A DNA stretch of 64,000 nucleotides from Lineus longissimus (lineage: Eukaryota > Nemertea > Pilidiophora > Heteronemertea > Lineidae), in NCBI RefSeq assembly GCF_910592395.1, contig NC_088308.1:19483501-19547500 (forward strand), written 5' to 3'. How positions within the stretch are numbered: position 1 is the stretch's first letter; the number at the start of each line of letters is the position of its first letter. The notes below the pieces were generated by a model. That model saw only the letters and a list, made by a program, of their open reading frames with translations, was not told where the DNA came from and made no database searches. Shown piece after piece: positions 12,601 through 26,288 of the stretch. A program made the position numbers and the translations under genes.

Positions 12601-14819
12601 TAAAAAGCTGTGTTTGCATTGATAAGAATCGAACTTGATAAATTGAGTATCCTGACAACTGATGCTGCGTTTGAATTACAATAGTAAAGCGTATTTAATG
12701 GTCTAAATATGACTTTTTTGACTTTAACCTTTACCGGAAGTGCAAGCACTTGGCAGAGCGGCAATCGAAGCCCGGATGTAAACAGCTGATTATCGCGGGT
12801 TGGTCAAAAACAGTGATATAGAATGGGTATTGGCATCAACCAGGTATGGCAAAAACTGTTGGATTTGGGTACAATACTGAGATGATATCATAACCAATAT
12901 CAGTATTCTATACACACAGGGCAGAAATGATGGGATATGTCTGGTAATTGGTATGACAAAATTTATGAATGCTTTAGCCAGTAGGCAATCCCAAAGGATG
13001 AGTTATGCATGGAACATTTCGCCAGAAAAACCTTACATCAAATTCCAAGCTTCTGGCCAAATGCTTCAGGACAATATCCAAATTTACATGATGCACAGTT
13101 TCTTTTTGTGGCTGGTATTATATAATTGATTTCTAATCAACATGCGTCATCCCCCTTTTCCATGCATGTCCCCTTCCCATTTTCGATTAGCTGGTCCTTC
13201 TTCACCTCGCGACCACTTTACTCCGCTATGAAGAGGTCTCTGTATCACTCAAGAATTTGTTGTAGTCATGCTTGTAAAGAATTCGTCATTCGTACTAGTG
13301 GTAGTTCGTGAGCGGTGCGGAGTCGCCAATGTCCGGTACCGGTGTAACAGTAACAAATGCCCCCCTGGAAAAAGTGTCCGGCCCTATTGTATTCTGCAAT
13401 ATGGTTCTGTAGAGACCCTGACCGTCAATAGCTCAGAGATTGAAGCGCATATAATAATAGAATCCTTTGTTTCCCGGGCATTCTATCCTAGGACATTTTA
13501 AACTTCTGCACCGGGCACATGCTTCAACATTTGCTGCAACATTTGTTGCAGGACACTGCAATTTTGTGTTGCATCTACCTAATGTAACATTGAGCGCACG
13601 GAGTAGGATATTGTCGGTTCAGCACATGTGCGCTGGTGTAGCGGTCTTAAAATGTCACTGAAAAATGTGTCCGTCCCCATGGTGCCATATTCTTTGACGG
13701 ATTAAGACATGGTCCTGCAGATAAACTCATAACTTTCAAAAAACCAAGATTTGAAGCGCATTTTGCCGGACACTATCCTGGGATATTTGAAACTGTAACA
13801 TGACATAGGACGCCACACTAGGTTCGACACTAAGCCCTTCTTGGTGATCCGGCCTCCTGGGGCCGACAGACCCACTGGCCCGAGAATTATTGGGGGGACG
13901 TGATGACTTGCCAGTGCACCGAATCTATACTGCTGCACCAGGAATATTACCTAGCTGGGGTGAAAGATGAACACAGAACTCTTCTTTTTGCATCAGAAAC
14001 GTTAGTTTATTCTACAATATTAATACTGTTCATAAGCAAGAACTCAACTCATAGGGAATTCCAACTCATAGACGGAGTCATTTTCTTTTCTTCCAATAGC
14101 GGCGCCCCTATCACAGAGGTTTTAGCGTCCCCGATCGGTTATGTGAGCGATTTAACAGTTTAGCACTTCATCGGCCGGGAAAGAGTCAAACACTATCGGT
14201 CACTGCATATCACGCATACCTGTACAAGTTTGGCACTTTTTGGAATATAGACTTCATGGTAACTAATTTCTAGTACATACAACAACAACTAACTGCTACC
14301 ACTAAGATCTAATTTGGTCTTATCAGACGTATTCCATTGATAACACTTCTTTGGGATAATGTACCATTGTTGAGTATCACAGTGAAAGTGAAATAATGAT
14401 GATTGATAACAAAAATAACTAAGAAAGATAGCCACAACATTTTACAAAATTTCAGCTGTAACAAGACCGAGCAAACATTGAATAGGTATGACGTACGTAC
14501 AGTATCACAGATTAGCTATTAATGCGGAGGTTATTTTTCGTACGACTCGGAAAAAGAGGTGCTGATTAATGATCAAGGAGACCTAATCACCAGTACCATC
14601 ACGAAAGGTATCAAATACACAAAAACAAAAAGCCATATTACAATGTTTTTTTACATTATTTACATCAAGAAAACGTGGAGCGATTAATAGTTCCTCAAGA
14701 GAGACATCTTGGTATCCTCAAGCAAGCTTCTTTACAGACTGCAATGTTAAAGACTGAGCTGAATGAAACTCGTCAAAACTGTCAATGTGATATTTCTAAG
14801 CTGTTGACGTCTTTTTTCA
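9674..14819. other. Gap between epsin and Hedge-like gene A, repeat-rich
   Basis: No coding gene can be supported. The epsin 5'UTR and promoter should lie in the left part, and the 3'UTR of Hedge-like gene A in the right part (an AATAAA on the minus strand is at 14006-14011). The stretch 11880-12800 is less AT-rich than its surroundings and could hold a distal first exon or promoter of epsin, which is a guess. Two diverged copies of a repeat occupy about 13360-13505 and 13660-13800. Confidence 0.4.
13360..13800. repeat. Two diverged copies of an unknown dispersed repeat
   Basis: About 13367-13502 and 13661-13795 share an ordered set of short blocks: an A-rich run followed by gtgtccg, then atattctt-like, then gattgaagcgcat or gatttgaagcgcat, and then tcctaggacattt or tcctgggatattt. 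The blocks occur in the same order and direction with similar spacing, so this looks like an old duplicated or dispersed element. No ends or coding capacity could be defined. Confidence 0.35.
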
Positions 14820-17800
14820 TTAATAATGGAAGTGATGCTCGATCCAGTCCATCTCCCAGTTTCTTGCCTTCCTAACCATCTCGTTGCGAAGATCATACTT
14901 GGCATCTCTCTTGGTGATACCTAAAATTATCAAAAGCCCAATTACCATGATACTTCAATTCGACTGGGTCGGCTATTGAATCGTTAACTTTTCTGCTTCC
15001 TTATAAGGGAGACCGGGGTGATAACTGACGCTAATGGTCAATCACTCTCTCTCTCTCACAGTGTGTACTGATTCTTTTTCAAAACTATTTGAGTGTGGCA
15101 TCTGTATGCATCTCCCCTTCAAATTGAATAAAATGTAAGGGTGGTATTTGTATTTTAGTTCAAGTTGTTGCTTAATAGTCCTGGAAAAACAAATGTGGTA
15201 CTCGACGTTATCTGGCACCTGTATGGTGACCTGTGACAATGGTAGCAGCAGCGTCCGTCGCTCTGCATAACTCTCAACGGAGCAACCGAAAGAAAAACGA
15301 CAGCCCGAGTAAATATTGCAGATGCGCAAAAATAAAATGGTGGACATACCAGCGGGTAACTGGTCAGTTGCTTCGAAAGGAGCAACATACTGTCTGGACC
15401 AGTCTGGGCAAGTGGTGGTTGTCCAGTCGTTGACAAAGTTCTCAATGACGGAGTTGGCAGAGTCGAGACTGATGTCCTGGGTGACGTAGAACATTACGTT
15501 TGTGACATTTGGGGCGTAGATCATCAGCACCTGGAAAGGGAGAGTGTGAATGAACAATCGGCGAGAAAAAAACTGTGTGGAACACGGAAGACCTTGAAAG
15601 GAGAAAGCTAGATTACAATAATTTTAGAGCTCAATATTGGAATGACCTTCACCTTGAGTGCATTCTTCATGGAGGTTATCTCGGTTTCGTCCTTGGCCCA
15701 GACCTTGACATTGCCGGCGGCGGTGAGAGCGTATACACGGTGGATGAGGTCCATAGCTGGGGTCGGGTTGTCTGCGGCGCCGTACAACTCTTCTTTCACG
15801 CTCTTTGCGGGGTCAGGACGGTACAGGCGTTCAATGGATGGTGCTGGAAACAAACAATACGTTTTTCTAAGGTCCTTGGTATGGCGCGGTTGTTCACATG
15901 ATTTCAGTCAGGTAGTTTCGGGACGTTTGTTACAATGATTATTATATCCACAAACATGACCAAAGGAAATAACGCCAAGATATCATTTTGTTGTAATATC
16001 GTTTTAAAGGACTGGTGTTTCTGGAGAAATCGGTGCCAAATATTATGTAATACTAAACAATCCAATTACCAAAGAGTGAGAAAAGTGGGGACTTCTCCAT
16101 GCAGTGCTCTCCTCTGTCGCAAGAATAAGCTTTGGTGTCGAGGTTGTCGCGGGCAAAGAAGTTGGTTTGGTCAGCCTGCTGGTTGAGGGTGCCGAATGGA
16201 ACCCAGTGGAAGAGGTTGTCACAGTTCTTTGTCTTTTCTTCCCAGATGTCGCCTGAAATGAAGAGAATTAAAGAAAATTGAAATGGACTTCATGCCAAGA
16301 GAAGTTTCTTCTCGATCGAGTTCATGTAAATTTCATGAACTGAATAGTATTAATTCATAATTCTATATTGAAGATTGATTACAATGCTGTTTTAAAATTT
16401 CATTGTCACTTTTCAACCATATTATCATCACACATTTTAGCAAGGCTGCTTTATTCCTTATAGTCCTTATTAATTACCCTCTATACAGGTTCCACACGCC
16501 CCAAAACATCCATCAAGAGCGGCTTTGACCTCCACGGGATTACGATAAAGATGCTTGCGGGTGATCTCCTTCCAGAGAAGGGCAACCTGAAGAATTAGAC
16601 ATCAGCGGTGAAAAGAAGCAATAGTGAATACATGTATTATTGAAAATTCTCATAGGCAGATAAAAGTCCAAAAGGTGTTCTGCATCCATACGTAAGAGCT
16701 AGCTATGGCCCGGGCAATTGCATAGGTCGGGGGAATTTCTCAGTGACAAACTGGATTTGTCAATTACATGTAGTTTACCATATGACAGACTTCTACACGT
16801 AAACATGTACATAGAAGTCTGTGTGGCATATTCACAGCATCCTTCCCCTTTCCGTACATGTTCCCTTCTGCTTACTCATGTAATTTGTCACACAAATCAA
16901 TTGGATTCACTGTCTCCCAATTTTGTCACAGCATCATTCCATCCTTTAGTTCTTTGGACACCCATAACAAGTGCTACAACAACAACACCATTAATTGGAT
17001 ACAGGTCTAACAATGTTTCTTCCAACCTACCTCAGCGTCTCTGTGTGGTTTGGTAGCAGTACAGAACTCAGTGTTGGTCTGGGGGATACATTCTTCACTG
17101 GTGCTACGCTTCCTTCGGCGGCGACGTCTACGTAGCTCCTCTTCAGCTGCGGAAAACTGGAACTCGTATGTTGGGTTTTGGATCTTTGGGGGAACAGTGC
17201 TGCTGCAGGTCAGGTCGTAGTCATCGGGATTAATAAGGCGATTCTCTGTAGCACAAACATAAACATATAAATTCGGCAAAGCGGGGAAAAAGTATCAATG
17301 CGCTTTGTCACTTGAAAATGTAAGATTTCTGTCATCTTCTGTTCATGCATCATTGATGGAAAAGCAGCACAACTGTGTTCGCGATTATTTCAATAAGGGA
17401 ACCAGTTTGCCGTCGCAGCAGCCTCATCCTTTTCCATACAAGCCGTCTTCCGATTACTCATTTCACTAAAGGTACCTTCCGCTTACGCCCAATCAATTCA
17501 CAAACTCACCCACTGCCAACACGAATCTCTCAGCCAGAGAATCCTCGTACTCATCAATCGTGATACCATTTGGCAAAAGACTGGTCTTCTCCACCCAGAC
17601 CTCGAAGTCGTCCCTTAGATCAATATAGATGCTGCCCTCATAGATGCCAATACCCATCTGCTGGCCTGCCTCGTAGAAGGACTGCGCGCAGTTGTCGACA
17701 GCATAGTTGGCGAGACGATGGACGGTGTAGGTTGAAATTGAGTCGTTGTTGGCGGTCATGTTGTAGGCTATCTGCATAGCTTGGCCAAGGATGTGGGTGT

Positions 17801-20800
17801 TGTATCTCTTGTCGAACAGGGGGTCGAAAAGGACCAGCTGTTCCCGGTCTGTGATGTAACCGCGCACTACATTGATGTCAACTGTAGTATCTGTAAGTGA
17901 AGGGAAGATTGGTTTCTCCTATGTTCTTAATTTGGGTCGGTATGATCTTGGAAAGTACATGTATTGATTGCGTTCTTCTCCATACAGGTTCTCACCCGTT
18001 TTAACAGCTGTCATATCAGTGTACGTCTCAGTGCTATTTCAAGATGCCATGTACGTTCTTCGAAAGAAAGATAATATGAATTGTAAAGGCAATACCGACA
18101 TTATCATTATGTTGTCAAGATTGACAATGAGACTCCAACAAAGCAAAGCCCCGGGCAGTCAATGACATACTTACTCCCTTTATTTTCTTGGTAGTGGATT
18201 CCCTCGAAGCAAGCGGGGATGAGAGGGTTAAGGCGAAAATAACGGAAGTCGGGGTCGTCGGAACGGAACATTTTAATAGTTGTTGCCTCAGAGAGTTGAA
18301 CGTCATCCTAGAAAGAGAGTTTGTTCAGTAACTATATGAGATTATTTTAGTAAACGGGAAGCGTCTCTTTAAGTAAACGGACCACGCATCTTTTAGTAAA
18401 CGGGTAATGCGTCTTTTAGTAAACGAGCGGGCGCATCGTTTCTTTTCGTACCGTAGGATAACGTCTGCTTATTCTTGACAGTTTCCGTATTTACTTACCT
18501 GATTGTCGGCGTCGAACAAAGGCATGTCCGCTATTTCAAGTGAAGTGTAGGTACTAGGCAGCTGGTAGTACGAATCTCTAGCGGTTGGTGGAGTGACCAC
18601 CAATAATTCTATATCCGGGAAGGCAACCTTTGTTTCTTCGATGGTCGATTGGGCGCGGACAGCAAAAGTTACAGCTGAAAAGGACATTTGTAAAATAAAT
18701 ATATCTATATGTATATGGTACAAAGAGCTTTTTAAAGAATTGGGGGTTGGGGATAGGCTACTTGCCAACTAGTTTTCATATGGATCGATAGAAATTCACA
18801 AATTTTGTGACTTAGAATATTGTCATGGATACACGGATACAATGGAATCTGTCTAGAAGCTCATATCTTGACGAGAAGGACATTTGTAAAATAAATATAT
18901 CTATATGTATATGGTACAAAGAGCTTTTTAAAGAATTGGGGATAGGCTACTTGCCAACTAGTTTTCATATGGATCGATAGAAATTCACAAATTTTGTGAC
19001 TTAGAATATTGTCATGGATACACGGATACAATGGAATCTGTCTAGAAGCTCATATCTTGACGAGAAAGCCACTTACATGCTCCATTGTGAATGACGTAGT
19101 CTACACCAGCGCAGATGGCATATTTAGTTAAGTCGGTCAGAGAACCACTTCCATCAAGTGCTGCCTCGGCTTGCCTGCCGTCGTAGTGGAGAGACCCAGA
19201 GGGGTTGTCACCGCTGGTGGCGGCGGAGTGGGGCTCGTCCCAAGCTTCGGTGATCTTGAGTTTGTTGCCGGACATGTTGTCCCTGACAAGTTTCTGGAGT
19301 TTGTTCAAGACGAAAAACATTCTCGGGGCCATCACTCGGTCAGCACATCTAGAAGATGGAAAATACAATATGTTCAAAAAGAATTTACAAGGTGTAGACG
19401 GGAGTGAAACAGGTTCAATGCGTCTGGCTAAACATCTCAACGAACATTTATTCCATTAGCAGCGAGAAACCGTTTTCCACCGGCTTTGTGGTCATTGCCC
19501 AAAGGAGATTATCTTGTAAGCCAAACTTACCCAGCAAGTGATCTTTTCTCAATATTTTAGATAACTGCCAAGCCAATAGCAAAACTAGAAAGTCAACACA
19601 CGTGAAGAGCGCACAGTTACCCGCGTGGTCCGGTTGTTGTGTAGTAAGACATTTTTATCCTACCTGGCATTCAGGGAACTTCCATAGATACCATTGGCGC
19701 AAGAATGGCAGCCGATGCTGGCGTCGCCGCACCAGGAACTGGAGGACTCGGAATCTTCGAAAGTTATCACGGTCCCGGGAAACTGAACCAATCTGTAAAA
19801 TAAAGCCTTTGTATGAACGCGATTACAAGGGAGGGACAAGATAATTAATAATTGGAGAATTCAATCACACTTTATGTCATCCCGTTTCAGAACAATAATA
19901 TACGACCGTATACTTGTGTTCTAAAGCTCCGGTTCAGTTCGATTAAATCCGCTGTATTCATAGCCGGCTTTGAAATTAGACGTTTTAATGCCGTCGTAGT
20001 TTAATATGACTTCGCAACATTATGTCAAATAATATGTTCAATTCGCAATTGTATAAGATCTTTACCTCTTGAAGTCTGTAGTCATATCTCTTGTGATTGC
20101 AATATCAAGAGTTCCTACTGTTTCTGCAGCGGAAGTGGCGCCGGTGGGGTAGACTTCACCGCTATTCAGACCAGTGAAAGAACTGCAGTCTGGTGTGTTA
20201 GGGGCTGCAGAAATAAGTTAGAAAATAGATTAATAACATATCATAATCCCTTCATTCTATCTTCTTTCGCGATCATAGTACTCTTACAACCAAAAACGTT
20301 TACACTGGTCTATTTTGTTTTCGGAAACATGGAAATGCCCTGACCATCAGCAAGCAAATACTTATGGTGGTAATTTTCCTTCGCGATCATTTTCTGCCCT
20401 CGACTGTGTGTTTAACTATCACTTACCTAAGCCTTCATCTATCCTGTCGCCGCACCATGACTGGAAAGCTGCAGTACTCATGCTTCCACCATCAGAGGCG
20501 TAATAGGGCTGTTCATCAGTAGTACCCCTCATGTGGATGTTGACCTTGTCCGACATGAGAACAACACCAAGATCGCGTTGGATCGGCTGAAGGAGGAACG
20601 ATGCGCATCATATTAAAGGGCCATCAGCTAATCAGCTTCACTTTTTAAAAATTGTAGGCTCACTGGCCATCTTTCAAACTACTGTAGAAGTTTCTCGAAT
20701 TGGTTCATAAAATGGAAAAATGTTGAACTGACCAAAACCCTGACTCTATCGTTCAGACTAGAGGGCGTGCTGGAAGTGTGTTTTAATCGAAGCTTTGGCG

Positions 20801-23800
20801 AACAGAATGGACGGTGCGAAGCAACTCGAACAAATGCAGACCATATTAACGACCTCCTAATAGGGAGATGCTGATGCCTAAGGTTTTTTTCATTAGTTTC
20901 TTTGAAGGTGACCGTTGGTATACCCTGATGATATTGCACTAAAAACGCGGTTGTTTCAAAGGCTCGAAAATTGCTTTATCGTTGGCAATCAAAAACTCTA
21001 TAGTTTTAAAAGTTTAGTCCCTTTACAACGGAATTTCATTATTTGAGGTATTTATATAGTTCTTTTAAGTCTATCGATACGTGTCGCAATAACTAACTCG
21101 TATTGCCTAAAAAATGTATTATGCCGTTAGAATTCCATGTACATGTACATGTAGACGACAACCGTCGAGCAATATTTTCAAATGTAAATAACTTTACAGT
21201 CATTTGGACTAATCCTGCGAAATCAATATTTGGCGGCTTACCGTGCGACAGCTTAATAACGTCCACTGGGTCAACTCAGAGGTAGGCCTATAAACTTGAC
21301 ACAACTCACTGTAGACCTACATAGAGGTATGAGAGACACCGTGTGCAGAGCAGTTCGCAGTTATGTTCAGTTTAATCCATTGGTTAAATATCGTGTTTAA
21401 ATGCCTCTACTGGAACAATCGCCTATACAGTTAAACTACTTATAGTAATATTTTATGCAAAAGAGTTTGTACATTCTATATAGCAATGTCATGCATAAGG
21501 TACTGGTCTCCGTGGAACGATGGAACACCAACAGCTGATTAGAAAGCAATCATTAAAAACCAATTGGAAAGCCTACAACACGCATATAACTCACAGCTTA
21601 CCCATTGGAAGATCATCACTTACAACTGACCCATGCCATTCTCAACAAACCACTCGCAAACCAAACTTCCATTTGAAAACCATCACAAGCCAAATGGAAA
21701 TCCATCAATAACAAACCAGATGGAAATCCATCACTCACAACCTGACTGAATGATACCGTGAAAAACAAATAAACCCATACAAAGGTAAAGGCAATCTAAT
21801 AGAAAGGTAACGCAAAAGCATAGATGTTGTATAATTTTACGTAGAACGTATCAATCTTTTCACTCTCTGCAGTTAGTCTAAGTATTACTAAATACAGAGA
21901 AGGGAACCTGTATGGAGAAGGAGAAGACGGCAAGCGTCCCCATACAACTTTACGTTATCAAGGTTTGTTAAAATTACACCTTCTAGGAGAAAAGTCGTAC
22001 AAGGATATCATATCACTTACGTCAAAAATTGTTGGGCAATGATTGAGAGCGGCCTTTGCGATGAGGAGAATGTCACCAGGCGTGTCCTGTCTGAAGGCAA
22101 CACTGGCACCGGTTCCGGCACGGGCGTACAGGTCTTGTACGCTACTGGAAGCTTCAGAGACGGTCTTGAATCCACTTTCCAAAACTAACTGAAATACAGA
22201 ATACGGGATATTTAATTCTGTCAAGAACGCAAAGATAGTTTGATGAAAATCTAATTTGTGTTCTTGGGCTAATTGCAATAACCTCAGGAATTTTACACGG
22301 TAGCCTGATTAAATAGAACAGTCCATGCGCTGGGTTCATGCGAATCAGCGTGGACTGCGTTACCACTTTCCTTTGCAGATAGCTATAAGCGGCACCGTGA
22401 CATCGGTTCATAACTTTGCTTAAACACACGCTTAGATCTTCCATCTGATGGTGCCCATCAATAGTAACTGCAAAATCTTGAAATAGACATTACTTACTTT
22501 GTAATCCTGGCTAGCTAGATCTGAGAAGACCTTCTGAAGACATTTGAGAAAGGTAGGATGCGCCCTGAAGTAATTCGAGGAGGGCGATTTGAAGTCTTTG
22601 ATGAAGATGTTCAAGGTCAACCTTTTCATGTACTTCAAGGTGGGGTCGATCTGTGTTGCGTCGAATAATAGGGTTCCTGTACTCTTTGGGTCGACCAAGT
22701 CATTGGCTGTCGATCCAATGGTGCTTTCGTCAACAATATCATAGTTGTTACCGCTGGGAAAGGTCAGTTTGGCTGGGAAAGATAAAATAAATTGACATGA
22801 ATCACCAAGTCCACTCAGTTAGGGCCGAGTTTGATGGCCTATCCTGACCTTTGTACCCTCTAATCATGTTGTTACGATTATTCCTAATCTAGAGGTATGA
22901 AAGCATTGCATCGTTTGTGTCTTGTATGTGGTTGGCGATGGTACAGACGGAGACGTTGAAAAAAACCCACCAGACCTAACATTGAATTTTAAGGATCGAA
23001 AGATAGTTCGCCGAAGGAGTATTAGTCAAGGTCTATACGAAACTAATTTTGAAGTGCAGTCTAACGAGCATGATTGACGAGTAGGCCTTTTGGAAAAAAA
23101 GGGAAAAACAAGACCTCTTTTTTACGACCGATTTCCATTAGGGAGTTCATAAGAGGTAATCACAAAGAGATACATGTACCCACAACAGATAAACTTAGGA
23201 TGTGGGCGAAATCTGCAAGTGATGCGTCCAAGCAATGGACAAACCTCCTAGAATTTCGTTCTAATATGTAAACTGAGAAACAGTGTCATAAATCAGTTCA
23301 TTTGGCATAGGTCTATACATTTTCGTAGATACAGAGTACAGTATAAAGCAACTTGAATTATGTAAAAGGGAAAGCCTTCGAATCTGTTGCTAATAATTTT
23401 GCTTGGGGGTCTCCAGACCTAAACTTGGGGCAGTTTTCCAACTATTCATACGCAGCTTCCAAAATGCGGACGGAGAAGTTCATAGAAAATAAGCCAGAAT
23501 GCATTACTCTATAAGGTATAGGTCCAGTGCCTCGTCAGCATTTAAATGTGTTCAAAAGATTCTTTAAAAACAAACAATATGCTGCACTGTTTATTTACGT
23601 CATATATAACGCAAAAGAGAAGAGTGCCCGATATGGGATTTGGTTGAAGTCTTTACCAATAGTTGTTTGCCACGTAGGTTTATAGTACACTCGGAAAACT
23701 TTGCCAGAAATGTTAGGTCAGCAGTGACCCTGCTATTGAGGAATCCGCCGGGAATTTAAAAAAAAAGTCCACGGGCGTACTTAACTTCCAAATTCAGTGG

Positions 23801-24958
23801 TGCATTTGGTGTAAGTTAGTGCTTACGCGACAATTTGCAGAAAATACACCCCTTAGAGAGAAGTTAAAATATGTAATCTTTAAATATGTAATTTAGCTAC
23901 GGAATGAACCGTATAGCTTAAGAAAATAATTTTCTACTTGCAGTGTGCATGGTGTGTTTTTATTAGTTTCCTTCAATTTGTCGTGAATCGTCACATTGTC
24001 TTTACTGTATAGCGACATAGCACAAGCCTGCAGTATGTAATCTCAAATTTTATTTTAACAAATAATTATGATCTTATAATCCCTACCTGGATTGATATTA
24101 ATTTGTTAGTGTAAGTCGACTGTAATAGCTTAATCAGGGACAACTTGTTCAGTTAAATCACCGCGATAAGATTGTTGATGTTTCAAAAAATAGTGTAAAT
24201 TTGACAGAATGAGGCAATTTGGCATCGTTTAGTGCTACCAACAAGTTTGGCATCAAGTGGAAATACTCATTGCCTTGCATGCGCAGAGGTGTATCAAATA
24301 TTACAAGAAGGATCAAAAGTTCTGATATTTCTATTCATTTCTTATACATATATGTCATGGTAAACTCCGAGTTGCATGTGGCGAGGACATCAAAATGGCA
24401 GAAAGTTATAACGTATAAATGGGGTATTTTTCTTGGTTTAATCTTGACGGGTGTACTAATTCTGCACCGAGGAACGGCGTCGATCGAATGTGGTGTGATG
24501 TCACATTCTGCATTTCTGCCTTCGTAAAAACGGCTCTATATCATCAGCTTACTGATATTCAATATTTTCCCGCCAACATGGGAATAGCCGACGGACATGA
24601 CCGGAAGTGGCTGTTAATAACACGCTTCGAGCCATTTTCAGTTTTATTTCAATATGAAACTTCGTATATTAGAAAATATCAACACGTATGCAATGTGAGA
24701 CAACCGACATGAGACGACCTCAACAACGCTGCCATATGAGCATCAACAAAATACCCTGCATTTTGAATAAGATGTAAATCGGCCCAGACTGAGAAATGCC
24801 CACTTTCAACAAAATAGGGACACGTCATTCTTATAACAACAACAACCTACCAACAAACCTGCATGAACTACACTTGGATTTATGAGGGTTTCCTTACCTG
24901 CCAAACTCAGTGAGAACAGGCCCACAAGGGCCGCTGAAGAGATGAAAGTCTTCATCAT
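14820..24958 (-). CDS. Hedge-like gene A: large secreted protein with internal Hedgehog-N-like domain (957 aa)
   Basis: Function unknown. Coding exons on the minus strand, in order: 24898-24958, 22498-22772, 22021-22188, 20427-20586, 20066-20204, 19664-19792, 19077-19348, 18499-18674, 18175-18307, 17510-17890, 17031-17245, 16478-16586, 16070-16252, 15653-15843, 15350-15530, 14820-14920. Phases close to 958 codons including TAA. Residues 1-20 form a signal peptide (two adjacent Met codons, then a hydrophobic core ending SLSLA). Residues about 312-410 resemble the Hedgehog signalling-domain core (CADRVM, KITEAWDE, SLHYDGR, CAGVDYV). Residues 670-678 are an arginine run ending KR, a strong convertase site. 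A cysteine motif GCFGACGTC follows in exon 12. There is no membrane segment and no Hint domain. Cysteines recur through most exons, fitting an extracellular disulfide-rich protein. It is a paralog of the gene at 34513-44354. The model is well supported by that comparison; the role is not. Confidence 0.88.
18499..19348 (-). other. Hedgehog N-terminal-like (Hedge) domain of gene A
   Basis: Exons 19077-19348 and 18499-18674 encode residues 311-460. Against the Sonic hedgehog core the order of matches is ADRVM for ADRLM, KITEAWDE for RVTEGWDE, SLHYDGR for SLHYEGR, a KYAICAGVDYV helix for the LAVEAGFDWV helix, and ASVTFAVRA for AHIHCSVKA. Of the three zinc ligands of Hedgehog (His141, Asp148, His183), the first is kept as His365, the second is Glu372, and the third position is Thr404. 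The catalytic-like Glu177 position appears as Asn399. The fold assignment is by eye; the loss of the zinc site is an inference from this alignment. Confidence 0.75.
18680..19066. repeat. Tandem duplication filling intron 7 of Hedge-like gene A
   Basis: Copy 1 is about 18680-18875 and copy 2 about 18876-19066, in direct orientation. They are near identical apart from a few bases (copy 1 carries an extra ggttggg-type insertion). Intron 7 spans 18675-19076, so almost the entire intron is made of the two copies, starting a few bases from the acceptor and ending about ten bases from the donor. The near identity points to a recent event or to conversion. Confidence 0.9.
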
Positions 24959-26288
24959 GTGCCCGCACCAGCCTCCTTTGGTTGACGTCTATCGAATAAC
25001 CGCCAGAAAGATCTTGTTCTCAGCCCAGTCAAGTGGGCTCCGTCAACAGCGCGTCCAATACGTCTTCTGATTGACCAGTGGTGGCCTAGTCAAATATAGG
25101 CCTAGGCTTAGCACAGTGGATCTTGTAATTGGCCCACGGATTACGAGATCAGTATAAAAAGGTTTTTCGGGCCAACGACGACACCTTTCGGTCGTTTGGT
25201 AATAACTTTTAAACGAAAGACATTACACGTAATTCGGCAGCCGCTGCATGTACATTTTCCAACAAAAAAAATAGAGGTTCACTCCAGGCTGTGAACCAGA
25301 CTTACGCTACTAATCTCGTGAGATATTGAAGCTCATGGCTTGATAGTGATCCATACCTTTCCGTCACCACACATGTACAATTAGGAAGGACCCTTTTTCC
25401 AGGATGATATCTAAGACTCTCTGGCCATTTCATAAGTCGATACCACGACGCTGGCGAGATACCAATCCCACTGAACCATTGACGAGCGTTAAACATGCCC
25501 CCATCAGCTGCGACTGTCTTACCTAACTCGTCAACTGTTTTGTCATACTAACTCACGAGGAACGTGATATTTTGACGATTCGTCACCTTGACAAAACATC
25601 GACGACAGGACACACCCTATACATTTTTGAAACATTGAAACTCAATTTCACTGCTTTAGGATTGACTTGTCAGTTTCTAAAGAAAATAACTCCAGACAAC
25701 AAATGTACATGTATTTGATTTGATATCATTTATTGGTCAAGCTGTAACTGCAGGCAATAAGCGACTGGCATACACTGTAATTTGAAATGGGCCAATGTAT
25801 GTCGCATTGTCAGACCTAGTCGTACAGTCCATTGCTTTGATCAAAGGCATTGTTTATAATTGTTCATGCTTTGGGACTTCGAAAAATTCACTCCAACAAT
25901 GTCCGCTAAAAGAACATGAACGTGCTTTCAATAACCCCGAACATAACTATGTCATGGCGACCTACATGTATATCATCAGAGATCTAGGTCACTGACCCAT
26001 CCTCAGTGGAGATCTATAGGGAAAACCTACTTGTATATCTGACCAGAACGTCTACGAGGAGTCAATATCACAGCTATTTTTATTCCATGTAATAACAGAG
26101 AAATCAAGCTAAGATGTAGAAAGGCGAAAGACGCAGAACCCTAGGCAGGCCTGGGTGTGTTTGGAATGATATCACACATTTTTGCTGGGTAATGGATTAT
26201 TTTCTAAAGCACACGACGTTTAGCAATATCTAGATTTAATACTTGATCAAAAATTGACTGCTAGAGAAGCATCAACAAAATCCAGTCA
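24959..26288. other. Gap between Hedge-like gene A and LITAF gene
   Basis: The left part should hold the 5'UTR and promoter of Hedge-like gene A, and the right part the 3'UTR of the LITAF gene. A TATA-like tataaaaagg lies at about 25152 on the plus strand but has no gene downstream that I can support. No open frame here shows a known domain. Confidence 0.4.
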
